Of a DNA stretch of 63,773 nt, positions 42,572 through 50,862 are shown in pieces. This DNA is from Sphingobacteriales bacterium 44-15 (lineage in GTDB: Bacteria > Bacteroidota > Bacteroidia > Chitinophagales > Chitinophagaceae): contig MKWG01000027.1 of NCBI GenBank assembly GCA_001899685.1, positions 84,470 through 148,242 on the forward strand, given 5' to 3'. The translations under genes and the position numbers were made by a program. Numbering within the stretch: position 1 is the first letter of the stretch; the number at the start of each line of letters is the position of its first letter. The notes beneath the pieces were generated by a model. The model worked only from the letters and a program-made list of their open reading frames with translations, was not told the DNA's origin and did no database searches.

Positions 42572-43135
42572 ATGGATAAACTCTTTATAAAAAATATGGT
42601 TTGCGATCGCTGTATAATGGTGGTGCAAAACGAGATGGATAAGCTTGGCATAGGTGTAAAGCATATTACATTAGGAGAGGTTACCCTTGAAAAAGCATTG
42701 CCCGATGAACAGAAAGAACGGGTAAGCAAAGCTTTGCTGCCCCTGGGTTTTGAGCTGATTGACGACCGTAAGAGCAGGATCATCGAAAAAATAAAGCGCA
42801 TTATCATAAGCCTGGTACATCACCAGAACAGTGAGATAAGCAATAATCTTTCTGATATCCTGAGCAGGGAATTGCATCACGATTATAATTATTTGTCCAA
42901 CTTATTTTCTGAAGTGGAAGGCAAGACCATCGAAAAGTATTTTATTGCCCAGAAAATTGAAAGGGTAAAGGAATTACTGGTTTATGATGAATTGTCGCTT
43001 AGCGAAATTGCTTTCCGCCTGAATTATTCAAGTGTGGCTTACCTGAGCAACCAGTTTAAGAAAGTAACAGGGCTTACACCCAGCCATTTCAGGCAGATCA
43101 AAGAGGGTAAAAGAAAGCCATTGGACAAAGTGTAA
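42572..43135 (+). CDS. AraC-type regulator with N-terminal HMA-like metal-binding domain
   Basis: A 187-residue protein. Residues 1-75 resemble a heavy-metal-associated (HMA) ferredoxin-like domain with CDRC at 11-14 (MDKLFIKNMVCDRC..., later 'LLPLGFELIDD'). Residues ~80-187 form an AraC DNA-binding domain with two HTHs: 'LSDILSRELHHDYNYLSNLF' and 'LSLSEIAFRLNYSSVAYLSN', ending 'QFKKVTGLTPSHFRQI'. The ATG at 42572 follows a perfect -7 box. This is a one-component architecture: the metal would bind the HMA part and DNA the AraC part. It sits 83 nt upstream of copA, and its 3' end overlaps the 18-nt box annotated below. Copper is the likeliest ligand from context. Confidence 0.85.
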   Translation: MDKLFIKNMVCDRCIMVVQNEMDKLGIGVKHITLGEVTLEKALPDEQKERVSKALLPLGFELIDDRKSRIIEKIKRIIISLVHHQNSEISNNLSDILSRELHHDYNYLSNLFSEVEGKTIEKYFIAQKIERVKELLVYDELSLSEIAFRLNYSSVAYLSNQFKKVTGLTPSHFRQIKEGKRKPLDKV

Positions 43136-43149
43136 ATCTTACAAATCAA
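43132..43149 (+). promoter_or_regulatory. Putative copper-regulon box upstream of copA
   Basis: An 18-nt sequence starting gtaaatcttac that recurs identically at 47418-47435. It overlaps the stop codon of the HMA-AraC gene. The TTTG of the copA -7 element (CAGTTTTGC, 43188-43196) begins exactly 60 nt downstream of its first base, as at the second site. Position upstream of -33 fits an activator site. Confidence 0.7.
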
Positions 43150-43218
43150 TTCCATAATTGCACAATAGCTGCCACATATATTCTCGCCAGTTTTGCATTG
43201 TAAAATAAACAAACGGAT

Positions 43219-45636
43219 ATGGCGGCAAATAATAACAGCGGGATTATTTATCTCCCATTGGAAGACGTAGAAAGCGAACATTGTGCATTGATCGTAGATA
43301 AAGGACTTTCGGATACAAATGGTATTGAAAGCCACCGCGTAGAATTAAACAACCGGAGGGCGGTCATTACTGTAAATTCTCCTGAAGCAGTAACAAATGC
43401 CGTCAAAGCCATTAAAGATCTGGGATACGGCGTTACTACAGTAAAAAAATCATTCCCCGTATTGAATATGTCTTGTGCTACCTGTGCAGTAAGCGTAGAA
43501 AGTATCGTTGCCTCCCAGGAAGGAGTTATCAATGCTGCTGTAAATTTTGCTACAGGTAATCTCACCGTAGAGTACCTGCCCAATATGACTGATGCTGCAA
43601 AGCTCCAAAAAGCGGTGCAGTCCGTCGGGTATGATTTACTGGTAGAAGATGAATCCAAACAGCAGGAAACATTAGAAGCTGTCCATGCTCAAAAATACCG
43701 GAAGCTGAAGATCAAAACCATCCGGGCGATATTGTTCTCACTCCCTGTAGTGGTCATCGGTATGTTCTTTATGGATATACCTTATGCCAACGAAATAATG
43801 TGGCTGTTTGCCACGCCTGTTGTATTGTGGCTGGGCAAAGACTTCTTTGTTAATGCCTGGAAACAGGCAAAGCACCGCTCGGCCAATATGGATACTTTAG
43901 TAGCCCTCAGTACAGGAATAGCCTATATTTTCAGCGTGTTCAATATGCTGTTCCCGGATTTCTGGCATCGGAGGGGGTTACATGCCCACGTATATTTTGA
44001 AGCGGCAGCCGTTGTTATCGCATTCATTCTCCTGGGAAAATTACTGGAAGAAAAAGCCAAGGGGAACACTTCATCAGCCATCAAAAAGCTGATAGGCCTG
44101 CAGCCCAGGTACGTAATAGTGATACAACCCGGGGGAACAGCACAACAGGTAGCTATTGAAGAGGTAAACCCGGGTGATATCATCCTTGTAAAACCCGGTG
44201 AAAAAATTGCAGTAGACGGCATAGTTACATCCGGCAGTTCGTATGTAGATGAAAGCATGATGAGCGGCGAACCCGTGCCGGTATTGAAAAAAGAAGGTGA
44301 AAAAGTATTTGCAGGAACGATCAACCAGAAAGGAAGTTTTCAGTTTAGAGCGGTGAAAGTAGGCAGGGAAACGATGCTTGCCCAGATCATTAAAATGGTG
44401 CAGGATGCACAAGGCAGTAAAGCGCCCGTGCAAAAACTGGTAGATAAGATTGCAGGCATTTTTGTTCCTGTAGTGATAGGGATTGCCGTATTAACCTTTG
44501 CCCTGTGGCTTATTTTGGGTGGCGGCAATGGTGCCGTGCACGGGCTTTTGGCAGCGGTAACGGTATTGGTCATCGCCTGCCCCTGTGCTTTGGGACTGGC
44601 TACGCCTACAGCTATTATGGTAGGCGTGGGTAAAGGTGCTGAAAAGGGCATTTTGATCAAAGATGCAGAAAGCCTTGAATCAGCCAGAAAAGTAAATGCA
44701 ATTGTACTGGACAAAACCGGCACCATTACCGAAGGCAGACCACAGGTCGCAGGTTTCCGGTGGTTGAATAATGATGATACAACCAGGAATATTTTACTAA
44801 GTATCGAAAAACAGTCAGAGCATCCGTTGGCAGAAGCAGTGGTAAGACATCTGGAAGGCGCAGGAACTATATCTTTATCAGCCTTCGACAGTATTACGGG
44901 CAAAGGAATAAGAGCCTTTCATAACGGCGAAGCCTATTTTGCAGGCAACAAAAAATTATTAGCAGAAAACAATATTACTATTGCAGATGAGCTGTTGAAA
45001 CAGGCTGAGAAATGGGCAAAACAATCCAAAACCGTTATCTGGTTTGCGGATAGTAAACAAGCGCTTTCTGTTATTGCTGTTGCGGATAAAGTCAAAGAAA
45101 CATCCGTAGCAGCCGTTAAGCAGATGCAGGATATGGGCATAGATGTGTATATGCTCACAGGCGACAATGAAACTACTGCCAAAGTCATTGCAGAACAAAC
45201 AGGCATCAGAAATTATAAGGCAGAAGTATTACCGCAGCAGAAAGCCGGTTTTATAAAAGAACTGCAGCAACAAGGCAAAGTCGTAGCTATGGTAGGGGAC
45301 GGTATCAATGACAGCACAGCCCTTGCAACAGCAGATGTAAGCATAGCAATGGGTAAAGGAAGTGATATTGCAATGGATGTAGCCAAAATGACCATTATCT
45401 CGTCAGACCTTGCCAGGATACCCCAGGCAATAAAGCTGTCCAGACAAACTGTTGCCACTATTAAACAAAACCTGTTCTGGGCATTCATCTATAATATAAT
45501 CGGTATTCCGGTTGCAGCGGGTATTCTCTACCCGGTAAATGGTTTCCTGTTAAATCCTATGATTGCCGGGGCAGCAATGGCTTTAAGCAGTGTTAGTGTG
45601 GTAAGTAATAGTCTGCGGTTGAAAATAAAACGATAA
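43219..45636 (+). CDS. copA: Copper-translocating P1B-type ATPase
   Basis: An 805-residue inner-membrane ATPase that exports Cu(I). Two HMA-like N-terminal domains: the first is degenerate (EHCALIVDKG at 20-29, no CxxC), the second has MSCATC at 84-89. The transmembrane metal site is CPC at 454-456 ('IACPCALGLATPTAIM'); the phosphorylated Asp is D498 in DKTGT; the nucleotide domain has 'SEHPLAEAVVRHL' (HP motif) and 'MVGDGINDSTALA'. 'NPMIAGAAMALSSVSVVSNS' in the last helices is typical of Cu(I) pumps. It is transcribed from a promoter carrying the 18-nt box and lies directly after its likely regulator. Confidence 0.95.
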   Translation: MAANNNSGIIYLPLEDVESEHCALIVDKGLSDTNGIESHRVELNNRRAVITVNSPEAVTNAVKAIKDLGYGVTTVKKSFPVLNMSCATCAVSVESIVASQEGVINAAVNFATGNLTVEYLPNMTDAAKLQKAVQSVGYDLLVEDESKQQETLEAVHAQKYRKLKIKTIRAILFSLPVVVIGMFFMDIPYANEIMWLFATPVVLWLGKDFFVNAWKQAKHRSANMDTLVALSTGIAYIFSVFNMLFPDFWHRRGLHAHVYFEAAAVVIAFILLGKLLEEKAKGNTSSAIKKLIGLQPRYVIVIQPGGTAQQVAIEEVNPGDIILVKPGEKIAVDGIVTSGSSYVDESMMSGEPVPVLKKEGEKVFAGTINQKGSFQFRAVKVGRETMLAQIIKMVQDAQGSKAPVQKLVDKIAGIFVPVVIGIAVLTFALWLILGGGNGAVHGLLAAVTVLVIACPCALGLATPTAIMVGVGKGAEKGILIKDAESLESARKVNAIVLDKTGTITEGRPQVAGFRWLNNDDTTRNILLSIEKQSEHPLAEAVVRHLEGAGTISLSAFDSITGKGIRAFHNGEAYFAGNKKLLAENNITIADELLKQAEKWAKQSKTVIWFADSKQALSVIAVADKVKETSVAAVKQMQDMGIDVYMLTGDNETTAKVIAEQTGIRNYKAEVLPQQKAGFIKELQQQGKVVAMVGDGINDSTALATADVSIAMGKGSDIAMDVAKMTIISSDLARIPQAIKLSRQTVATIKQNLFWAFIYNIIGIPVAAGILYPVNGFLLNPMIAGAAMALSSVSVVSNSLRLKIKR

Positions 45637-45688
45637 ATAAAGGGCTGTACCTGAGAAGCAGCTATTTTCGGGAACAACTAATAAGTAT

Positions 45689-46267
45689 ATGTTTACACCA
45701 TTTAGAAATAAATTTTTGCCTGAAGGTGATAAATGGGATAGTTACGTAAATTGTTTCAAACGGATCGAAGTTCCTGCCAAAACCATCCTTTTAAAAGAAG
45801 GAGAAATTTCAAAAAAAATGTTCCTGATCGAAAAAGGCTGTATCCGGGTATGGTATAATAATAATGGGAAGGATATTACTTCCCAGTTCTTTTTTGAGAA
45901 CGAAATGGTCTCTTCCATTGAAAGCTTCAGGAAAGGCATTCCGAGCCTTACTGCCATTGAAACCATTGAGCCGGGTATTATCTGGTGGATCCATAAGAAA
46001 GATCTAAACAGGATAATCGAAGAAATCAAAGAAATTCCCCGGTTAAGAGACATGTTCATCAATACAATTTTTGAGCGGGCATTTGATTATATGAAATACT
46101 TCTTTTCGGCTATCAAAGACACACCGCAGCAACGCTATCTCAACTTAATAAAAGAAAGACCTGAGGTTATAAAGCGGGTCCCGCAACATTATATCGCCTC
46201 CTACCTGGGAATTTCTACGGTTCACCTCAGCCGCATAAAAAGTAAACTGGCAAAAGCAAAGCAGTGA
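45689..46267 (+). CDS. Crp/Fnr family transcriptional regulator
   Basis: A 192-residue protein with a cyclic-nucleotide-binding-like beta-roll ('AKTILLKEGEISKKMFLIEK', 'GCIRVWYNNNGKDITSQFFF') and a C-terminal winged-helix part ending 'VPQHYIASYLGISTVHLSRI', the recognition helix. No Fnr-type cysteine cluster is visible, so ligand sensing is unknown. Lying 52 nt after copA, it may be in the same transcript. Its probable target is the following oxidoreductase gene, which has its own promoter. Confidence 0.85.
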   Translation: MFTPFRNKFLPEGDKWDSYVNCFKRIEVPAKTILLKEGEISKKMFLIEKGCIRVWYNNNGKDITSQFFFENEMVSSIESFRKGIPSLTAIETIEPGIIWWIHKKDLNRIIEEIKEIPRLRDMFINTIFERAFDYMKYFFSAIKDTPQQRYLNLIKERPEVIKRVPQHYIASYLGISTVHLSRIKSKLAKAKQ

Positions 46268-46313
46268 TCCGGATTTGATAACAAATGTTATTGCCCGTGG
46301 TTTTCATGACATA

Positions 46314-46321
46314 TACTTTTG
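46314..46321 (+). promoter_or_regulatory. -7 promoter box of the MDR oxidoreductase gene
   Basis: TACTTTTG matches TAnnTTTG, 21 nt before the ATG at 46343. An inverted repeat-like sequence (ttgataacaaatgttattg, 46275-46293) lies upstream and might be an operator for the adjacent Crp/Fnr regulator. Confidence 0.5.
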
Positions 46322-46342
46322 TACCATAAAAATTTATATGGA

Positions 46343-47317
46343 ATGAAAGCAGCAGTAGTATTTCAGAACGGTGAACTACCAAAATATGTTGAAGATTTTG
46401 CAGAGCCGAAAGTGCAAAATGAAAATGAATTATTGATCTCGGTAAAAGCAGCAGCGTTAAAAAACCTTGATAAAGCACGGGCAACAGGGCAGCATTATTC
46501 TGCACAGCCTGAGAAATGGACAGCCAAAACAGTAGGTGGAGACGGTGTTGGCCTGCTTGCAGATGGAACCCGCGTTTACGGAATTGGTGTGAGCGGGATG
46601 ATTGCTGAAAAGGCAACGATAGAAAAAGACAGGATGATAAAACTGCCGGCAAACATTGATGACGCGACAGCAGCAGCACTACCGAATGCAGTGATGGGGT
46701 CTGCTATGGCATTGCGTTTCAGGGCCTCATTGCAAAAAGGAGAAACCGTTCTTGTGAATGGCGCCACAGGCGTTACCGGGAAAATAGCGGTACAGATAGC
46801 GAAACATTATGGCGCAAAAAAGATAATTGCTACCGGCAGAAACGAAGGATCGTTACAGGAGTTACTTACGCTCGGTGCAAATGAAATTATTTCGCTCAAA
46901 CAGGATAACGAAAGGTTTGTCTCACAGATCAAAAATATACACAAACAAAACCCGGTTGATGTTGTAATTGACTATCTGTGGGGGCATAGTGCAGAGATGA
47001 TCCTGTCTGCGCTCAAAGGAAATGGTGGGTTCTCACACCGGACACGCTATGTCAATATTGGCGGAATGATGGACGACTCGATCACATTATCATCTTCCAT
47101 TTTACGTAGTACAGATATTCAGATTTCCGGTTCGGGCTTGGGAAGCTGGACAAAAGCAGAAGTGAAATTATTGATTACAGAGATACTTCCTGAAATGTTT
47201 CCGCTTGCAGCAGGCGGAAAACTGAAAATAGAAACTGTAAATATTGCACTCAAAGACATTGAAAAAGCGTGGGATATGCATATTGATGGAGGAAAACGCC
47301 TGGTGGTTTTAATCTGA
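46343..47317 (+). CDS. MDR-family (quinone oxidoreductase-like) dehydrogenase
   Basis: A 324-residue zinc-free medium-chain dehydrogenase. 'MKAAVVFQNGELPKYVEDF' opens the GroES-like domain, and the NADP Rossmann segment is 'GETVLVNGATGVTGKIAVQI' with 'AKKIIATGRNEGSLQELLTL'. No catalytic or structural zinc cysteines are visible. It probably reduces quinones or enals with NADPH. The ATG at 46343 lies after a perfect -7 box; an in-frame TTG at 46319 overlaps the box and is rejected. A strong terminator follows, so it ends this transcript. Confidence 0.87.
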   Translation: MKAAVVFQNGELPKYVEDFAEPKVQNENELLISVKAAALKNLDKARATGQHYSAQPEKWTAKTVGGDGVGLLADGTRVYGIGVSGMIAEKATIEKDRMIKLPANIDDATAAALPNAVMGSAMALRFRASLQKGETVLVNGATGVTGKIAVQIAKHYGAKKIIATGRNEGSLQELLTLGANEIISLKQDNERFVSQIKNIHKQNPVDVVIDYLWGHSAEMILSALKGNGGFSHRTRYVNIGGMMDDSITLSSSILRSTDIQISGSGLGSWTKAEVKLLITEILPEMFPLAAGGKLKIETVNIALKDIEKAWDMHIDGGKRLVVLI

Positions 47318-47338
47318 CAAAAACAACCAAAAGTCCAT

Positions 47339-47383
47339 ATAATTGAGCCTCTCAACAGAGCAGTTGAGAGGCTCAATTATTTA
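47339..47383 (+). terminator. Intrinsic terminator after the MDR gene
   Basis: Perfect 18-bp stem (left arm 47339-47356, right arm 47363-47380) with loop agagca, followed by ttatt. It separates the copA/Crp/MDR part from the chaperone/oxidase part of the locus. Confidence 0.85.
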
Positions 47384-47417
47384 TTAATACCCTATCCCTA
47401 AATCGAAAAGACCATCC

Positions 47418-47435
47418 GTAAATCTTACAAATCAA
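47418..47435 (+). promoter_or_regulatory. Putative copper-regulon box upstream of the HMA chaperone gene
   Basis: Identical to 43132-43149 over 18 nt. The TTTG of the -7 element (CAACTTTGA, 47474-47482) begins exactly 60 nt after its first base, and both promoters have CA instead of TA in the -7 box. Confidence 0.7.
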
Positions 47436-47511
47436 ACCTAAAATAACATAACAATACCCGGCACCAGATCGCTCAACTTTGAGGTATTAATTAACAGCAA
47501 AATTTAAGAAA

Positions 47512-47739
47512 ATGGATAATAATAATCAGCAGCTCCGGTTTAAAACCAATATCAATTGCGGAGGGTGTGTAGCTTCGGTAAAACCACATTTGGATAGTGC
47601 AAAAGGCATTTCCCATTGGCAGGTAGACACCACCGGCAAAGACAAAATGCTTACCGTAACATCGGAAGGCGCCACCGAGCAGGAAGTCATAACAACCGTG
47701 CAAAAAGCCGGTTTCAAAATAGAAGCATTACACTCTTAA
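47512..47739 (+). CDS. Heavy-metal-associated domain protein (CopZ-like chaperone)
   Basis: A 75-residue single HMA domain with CGGC at residues 16-19 ('FKTNINCGGCVASVKPHL') and the usual beta-alpha-beta ending 'VQKAGFKIEALHS'. Such proteins carry Cu(I) in the cytoplasm to CopA or to a regulator. It is the first gene after the second copper-box promoter and lies 10 nt before the DUF3347 gene, so the two are co-transcribed. Confidence 0.88.
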   Translation: MDNNNQQLRFKTNINCGGCVASVKPHLDSAKGISHWQVDTTGKDKMLTVTSEGATEQEVITTVQKAGFKIEALHS

Positions 47740-47749
47740 AAAAGCAGTC

Positions 47750-48208
47750 ATGAAGAAAAAATTATTGATACCGGTCATATTACTGTTGGGACATTCAGCA
47801 GTTGCCCAAAATACAGACAGGCTGTTAAATGAATATTACAGTATAAAAGATGCTTTGGTGAACAGTGATGCCGGGGCAGCTTCCGCAGCAATTACTGCCT
47901 TGCAGCAAACCGTAAAAGCAGAAAATCATTTTGCACAAAAAGAAGTGCTGGCGGGCACTGTAGATAAATTAGCAAAGTCAAAAGCTATTGAAAAACAAAG
48001 AGCAGCTTTTAACGACGTTTCTGCTATCTTATGGAAAATTGTACAGGATTCGGATAAGGTAAGCGAGACGGTTTATTACCAGTATTGCCCTATGAAAAAA
48101 GCCTATTGGTTAAGTGAAGCGCCGGCAATAAAAAATCCTTATTACGGCTCAGCAATGCTTACCTGTGGTAAGGTAACAGAGATCAAAAATAACGGGGTGC
48201 AGGAGTAA
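47750..48208 (+). CDS. Secreted DUF3347-type protein
   Basis: A 152-residue periplasmic protein with signal MKKKLLIPVILLLGHSAVA-Q. It shows the same pattern as the lipoprotein at 284-868: 'LLNEYYSIKDALVNSDAGAA', 'QYCPM' and 'KNPYYGSAMLTCGKV'. DUF3347 proteins are repeatedly found with copper export genes; conserved His/Cys/Met near the C-terminus might bind copper. Unlike its paralog it has no lipobox, so it should be soluble. Its position after a CopZ-like gene supports a role in envelope copper handling. Confidence 0.82.
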   Translation: MKKKLLIPVILLLGHSAVAQNTDRLLNEYYSIKDALVNSDAGAASAAITALQQTVKAENHFAQKEVLAGTVDKLAKSKAIEKQRAAFNDVSAILWKIVQDSDKVSETVYYQYCPMKKAYWLSEAPAIKNPYYGSAMLTCGKVTEIKNNGVQE

Positions 48209-48229
48209 ACTTGAATTATCACGAAAGTT

Positions 48230-48520
48230 ACAAAATCATCAGTCTGTTGCACATCATTTCTCTCCCGACCTTCGGTTGGGATCGCAGAATACGTGCAAGC
48301 GTGTTTTGTTTTTGTAACTGGCGTTTTCTGCATAGGCTATATATAATTAGCCCCGCAGGCGCGCCTGCAAAACACAGGATATGCCCACTGGATTTCTTAG
48401 TTTATTTAATTTCTTTGTGGTCTTTGCCTGCCCGATCTGAAGATCATTCAGGCGGGCGAAAAACCTGACTACTGTCAGGCAGGCTTTGTATTTCCTTTGC
48501 GGTTATATTTTACCGCAAAG
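48230..48520 (+). repeat. Palindrome-rich intergenic block
   Basis: A gene-free gap of 362 nt with at least four palindromes: gcaggcgcgcctgc (48355-48368); gatct/agatc within 48426-48453; cctgac/gtcagg (48464-48479); and ctttgcggt/accgcaaag (48495-48520). None is followed by a U-run. They look like stacked REP-type or decayed mobile sequences. They separate the DUF3347 gene from the multicopper oxidase. Confidence 0.6.
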
Positions 48521-48570
48521 CACGCCAAGGATTGCACAAAGCGGGGCTATGCGTCCACAACTACAGATCA

Positions 48571-50862
48571 ATGTTAAAAGCAATCATTAAAGTGACTATT
48601 CAGCAACTTCTTCTCAGAAAGCTGCTTCCGGCAACTATAATTTTATTATGGATGTCACAAAGCAGCTATGCACAGAAAGTAGTTCACTACGATCTGTATG
48701 TCAATGATACTATTGTGCATTATGCAGGTAAAAATAAAAGAGCAATCGCGGTGAACGGGCAGATCCCCATGCCTGTACTTACTTTTACGGAAGGCGATAC
48801 GGCTGAGATCGTTGTGCACAACCGGTTAAAAGAAGCCACATCGCTACACTGGCATGGAGTATTTCTGCCCAACAAAGAAGATGGCGTTCCCTACCTTACC
48901 CAGATGCCGGTTGAACCGGGTACTGCCTACACTTACCGCTTTCCCATTATTCAGCATGGCACACACTGGTATCACAGTCATTCCGGCTTGCAGGAACAGA
49001 TAGGCATGTATGGCAATTTTATTATGCTGAAAAGACCAGGCGACAGCACTTTTAGAAAAGGTATTGACGATCTGCCCACTATACCCATTATCCTGAGTGA
49101 GTGGACAAACTTAAAACCTGAAAATATACAACGGATGCTGCACAATGCCAGCGACTGGTTTGCCATAAAAAAGGGAGCGGTACAAAGCTATACGGAAGCC
49201 GTACAGCAAGGGTATGTGAAAACAAAGCTTACCAATGAATGGAAACGAATGCTGCCAATGGATGTAAGCGATGTGCATTACGACAGGGTTTTAATAAATG
49301 GCAGTCCGGCTACCACATTATCAGATATTGACGGCAATCCTTTAAAGGCTGGTGATAAAGTACGTTTGCGCATTGCCAATGGTGGCGCTTCTTCCTATTT
49401 CTGGCTCAGGTATGCAGGCGGTAAAATTACAGTAGTTGCCAGTGATGGTAATGATGTAGCACCTGTACAGGTGGACAGGTTGATCATAGCTGTTTCCGAA
49501 ACCTATGACATCGTTGTAACCATTCCCGAAGACAATAAAGCCTACGAGCTTTCAGCCGTCACCGAAGACCGCACAGTGTCCGCAAGCTATTTTATAGGCG
49601 ACGGTGCAAAACAATACACAACTCCGCTTCCCAGGCTTAAATACTTTGAGGGAATGAAAATGATGAACGGCATGATGAAAATGAACGGTGACCTGGATGA
49701 TAAGGAGATGGGCATGAGCCTGAATCAAATGGATATGAACGCGGTGATGTATCCCGAGCTTGGTAGCGAAGCTGCAAATAAAGCTACGCACCATGATCAT
49801 GACATGAATATGGAACACCCTTCTGCAGAAAAGACCGGTGATGAGCATAGTATTGTTACACTTAACTATACCATGCTTAAATCTCCCCGCAGCACTGCTC
49901 TGCCAAAAGAAGCACGGATAAAAGAACTGAAGTTCACGCTCACGGGCAATATGAACCGTTATGTGTGGAGCATGGACAATAAAGTGCTGTCCGAAACAGA
50001 CAAAATACCCGTAAAGAAAGGCGAGATACTGAAAATAATCCTCCATAACAACTCCATGATGCGGCATCCCATGCACTTACACGGCTTTGATTTCAGGGTA
50101 TTGAACGGGCAGGGAGATCATGCACCACTCAAAAATGTGCTGGATATTATGCCTATGGAAACTGACACCATAGCGTTTTTGGCAAATACCGAAGGCGACT
50201 GGTTTTTTCATTGCCATATCCTGTATCACATGATGGCCGGAATGGACAGGGTATTTGCTGTAGGCGATTATAAAAATCCCTTGCTGTCCGACAGGCAGAA
50301 CGCCTATAAAATGCTGCAGAGGGAAAGCAATATGCTTCATTTTATGGTGCAGAATGATTTTGCCACCAATGGCAATGATGGGGAAGCAATGTTGCAAAAT
50401 GCAAGGTGGAGCATGGGAACAGAATGGCGCCTGGGATATAACAATATGCACGGCTATGAAACTGAAACGCATATAGGGCGGTATATTGGGAAAATGCAAT
50501 GGTTCATGCCATTTGCCGGGTTGGATTGGAGGTACAGGAAGATGGGTAGGGACAAACAGGAAAAAAATATATTCGGGCAAACCAATACCAAAGACAACCG
50601 GGCCGCTGTAAGCCTTGGGTTTAACTATACATTACCGATGCTTATCGTATTCCAGGCTGAAGCGTTTCACGATGGTATTGTCAGGCTGCAACTCATGCGG
50701 GAAGATATCCCGGTCACTAAAAGGCTGAGAGCCGGCTTTATGATCAACACCGATAAAGAATATATGATTGACCTGCGCTATATCCTCACCAGGAATATAG
50801 GCATCCGTGCCCATTACGACAGCGATATGGGATTTGGGGCAGGGCTGTCGCTGAACTACTAA
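48571..50862 (+). CDS. Multicopper oxidase fused to a CopB-like outer-membrane barrel
   Basis: A 763-residue protein starting at the ATG 48571 with a signal peptide ending SSYAQ (an in-frame TTG at 48532 is rejected). Residues ~36-560 form a three-cupredoxin oxidase: copper ligands HWHG (93-96), HWYHSH (132-137), HPMHLHG (499-505) and HCHILYHMMAGM (547-558). A Met/His-rich insert (MKMMNGMMKMNGD..., HHDHDMNMEH) lies before the third cupredoxin domain, as in CopA/PcoA. Residues ~575-763 are a beta-strand region resembling CopB ('MGTEWRLGYNNMHGYETETH', 'AAVSLGFNYTLPM', 'IDLRYILTRNIGIRAHYDS', terminal 'GAGLSLNY'). It would oxidise Cu(I) while tethered to the outer membrane. Confidence 0.9.
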   Translation: MLKAIIKVTIQQLLLRKLLPATIILLWMSQSSYAQKVVHYDLYVNDTIVHYAGKNKRAIAVNGQIPMPVLTFTEGDTAEIVVHNRLKEATSLHWHGVFLPNKEDGVPYLTQMPVEPGTAYTYRFPIIQHGTHWYHSHSGLQEQIGMYGNFIMLKRPGDSTFRKGIDDLPTIPIILSEWTNLKPENIQRMLHNASDWFAIKKGAVQSYTEAVQQGYVKTKLTNEWKRMLPMDVSDVHYDRVLINGSPATTLSDIDGNPLKAGDKVRLRIANGGASSYFWLRYAGGKITVVASDGNDVAPVQVDRLIIAVSETYDIVVTIPEDNKAYELSAVTEDRTVSASYFIGDGAKQYTTPLPRLKYFEGMKMMNGMMKMNGDLDDKEMGMSLNQMDMNAVMYPELGSEAANKATHHDHDMNMEHPSAEKTGDEHSIVTLNYTMLKSPRSTALPKEARIKELKFTLTGNMNRYVWSMDNKVLSETDKIPVKKGEILKIILHNNSMMRHPMHLHGFDFRVLNGQGDHAPLKNVLDIMPMETDTIAFLANTEGDWFFHCHILYHMMAGMDRVFAVGDYKNPLLSDRQNAYKMLQRESNMLHFMVQNDFATNGNDGEAMLQNARWSMGTEWRLGYNNMHGYETETHIGRYIGKMQWFMPFAGLDWRYRKMGRDKQEKNIFGQTNTKDNRAAVSLGFNYTLPMLIVFQAEAFHDGIVRLQLMREDIPVTKRLRAGFMINTDKEYMIDLRYILTRNIGIRAHYDSDMGFGAGLSLNY

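Noticed and set aside
46319-46342. TTG-initiated extension of the MDR gene
   Set aside because: It overlaps the -7 promoter box; the ATG at 46343 begins the conserved MKAAVV sequence.
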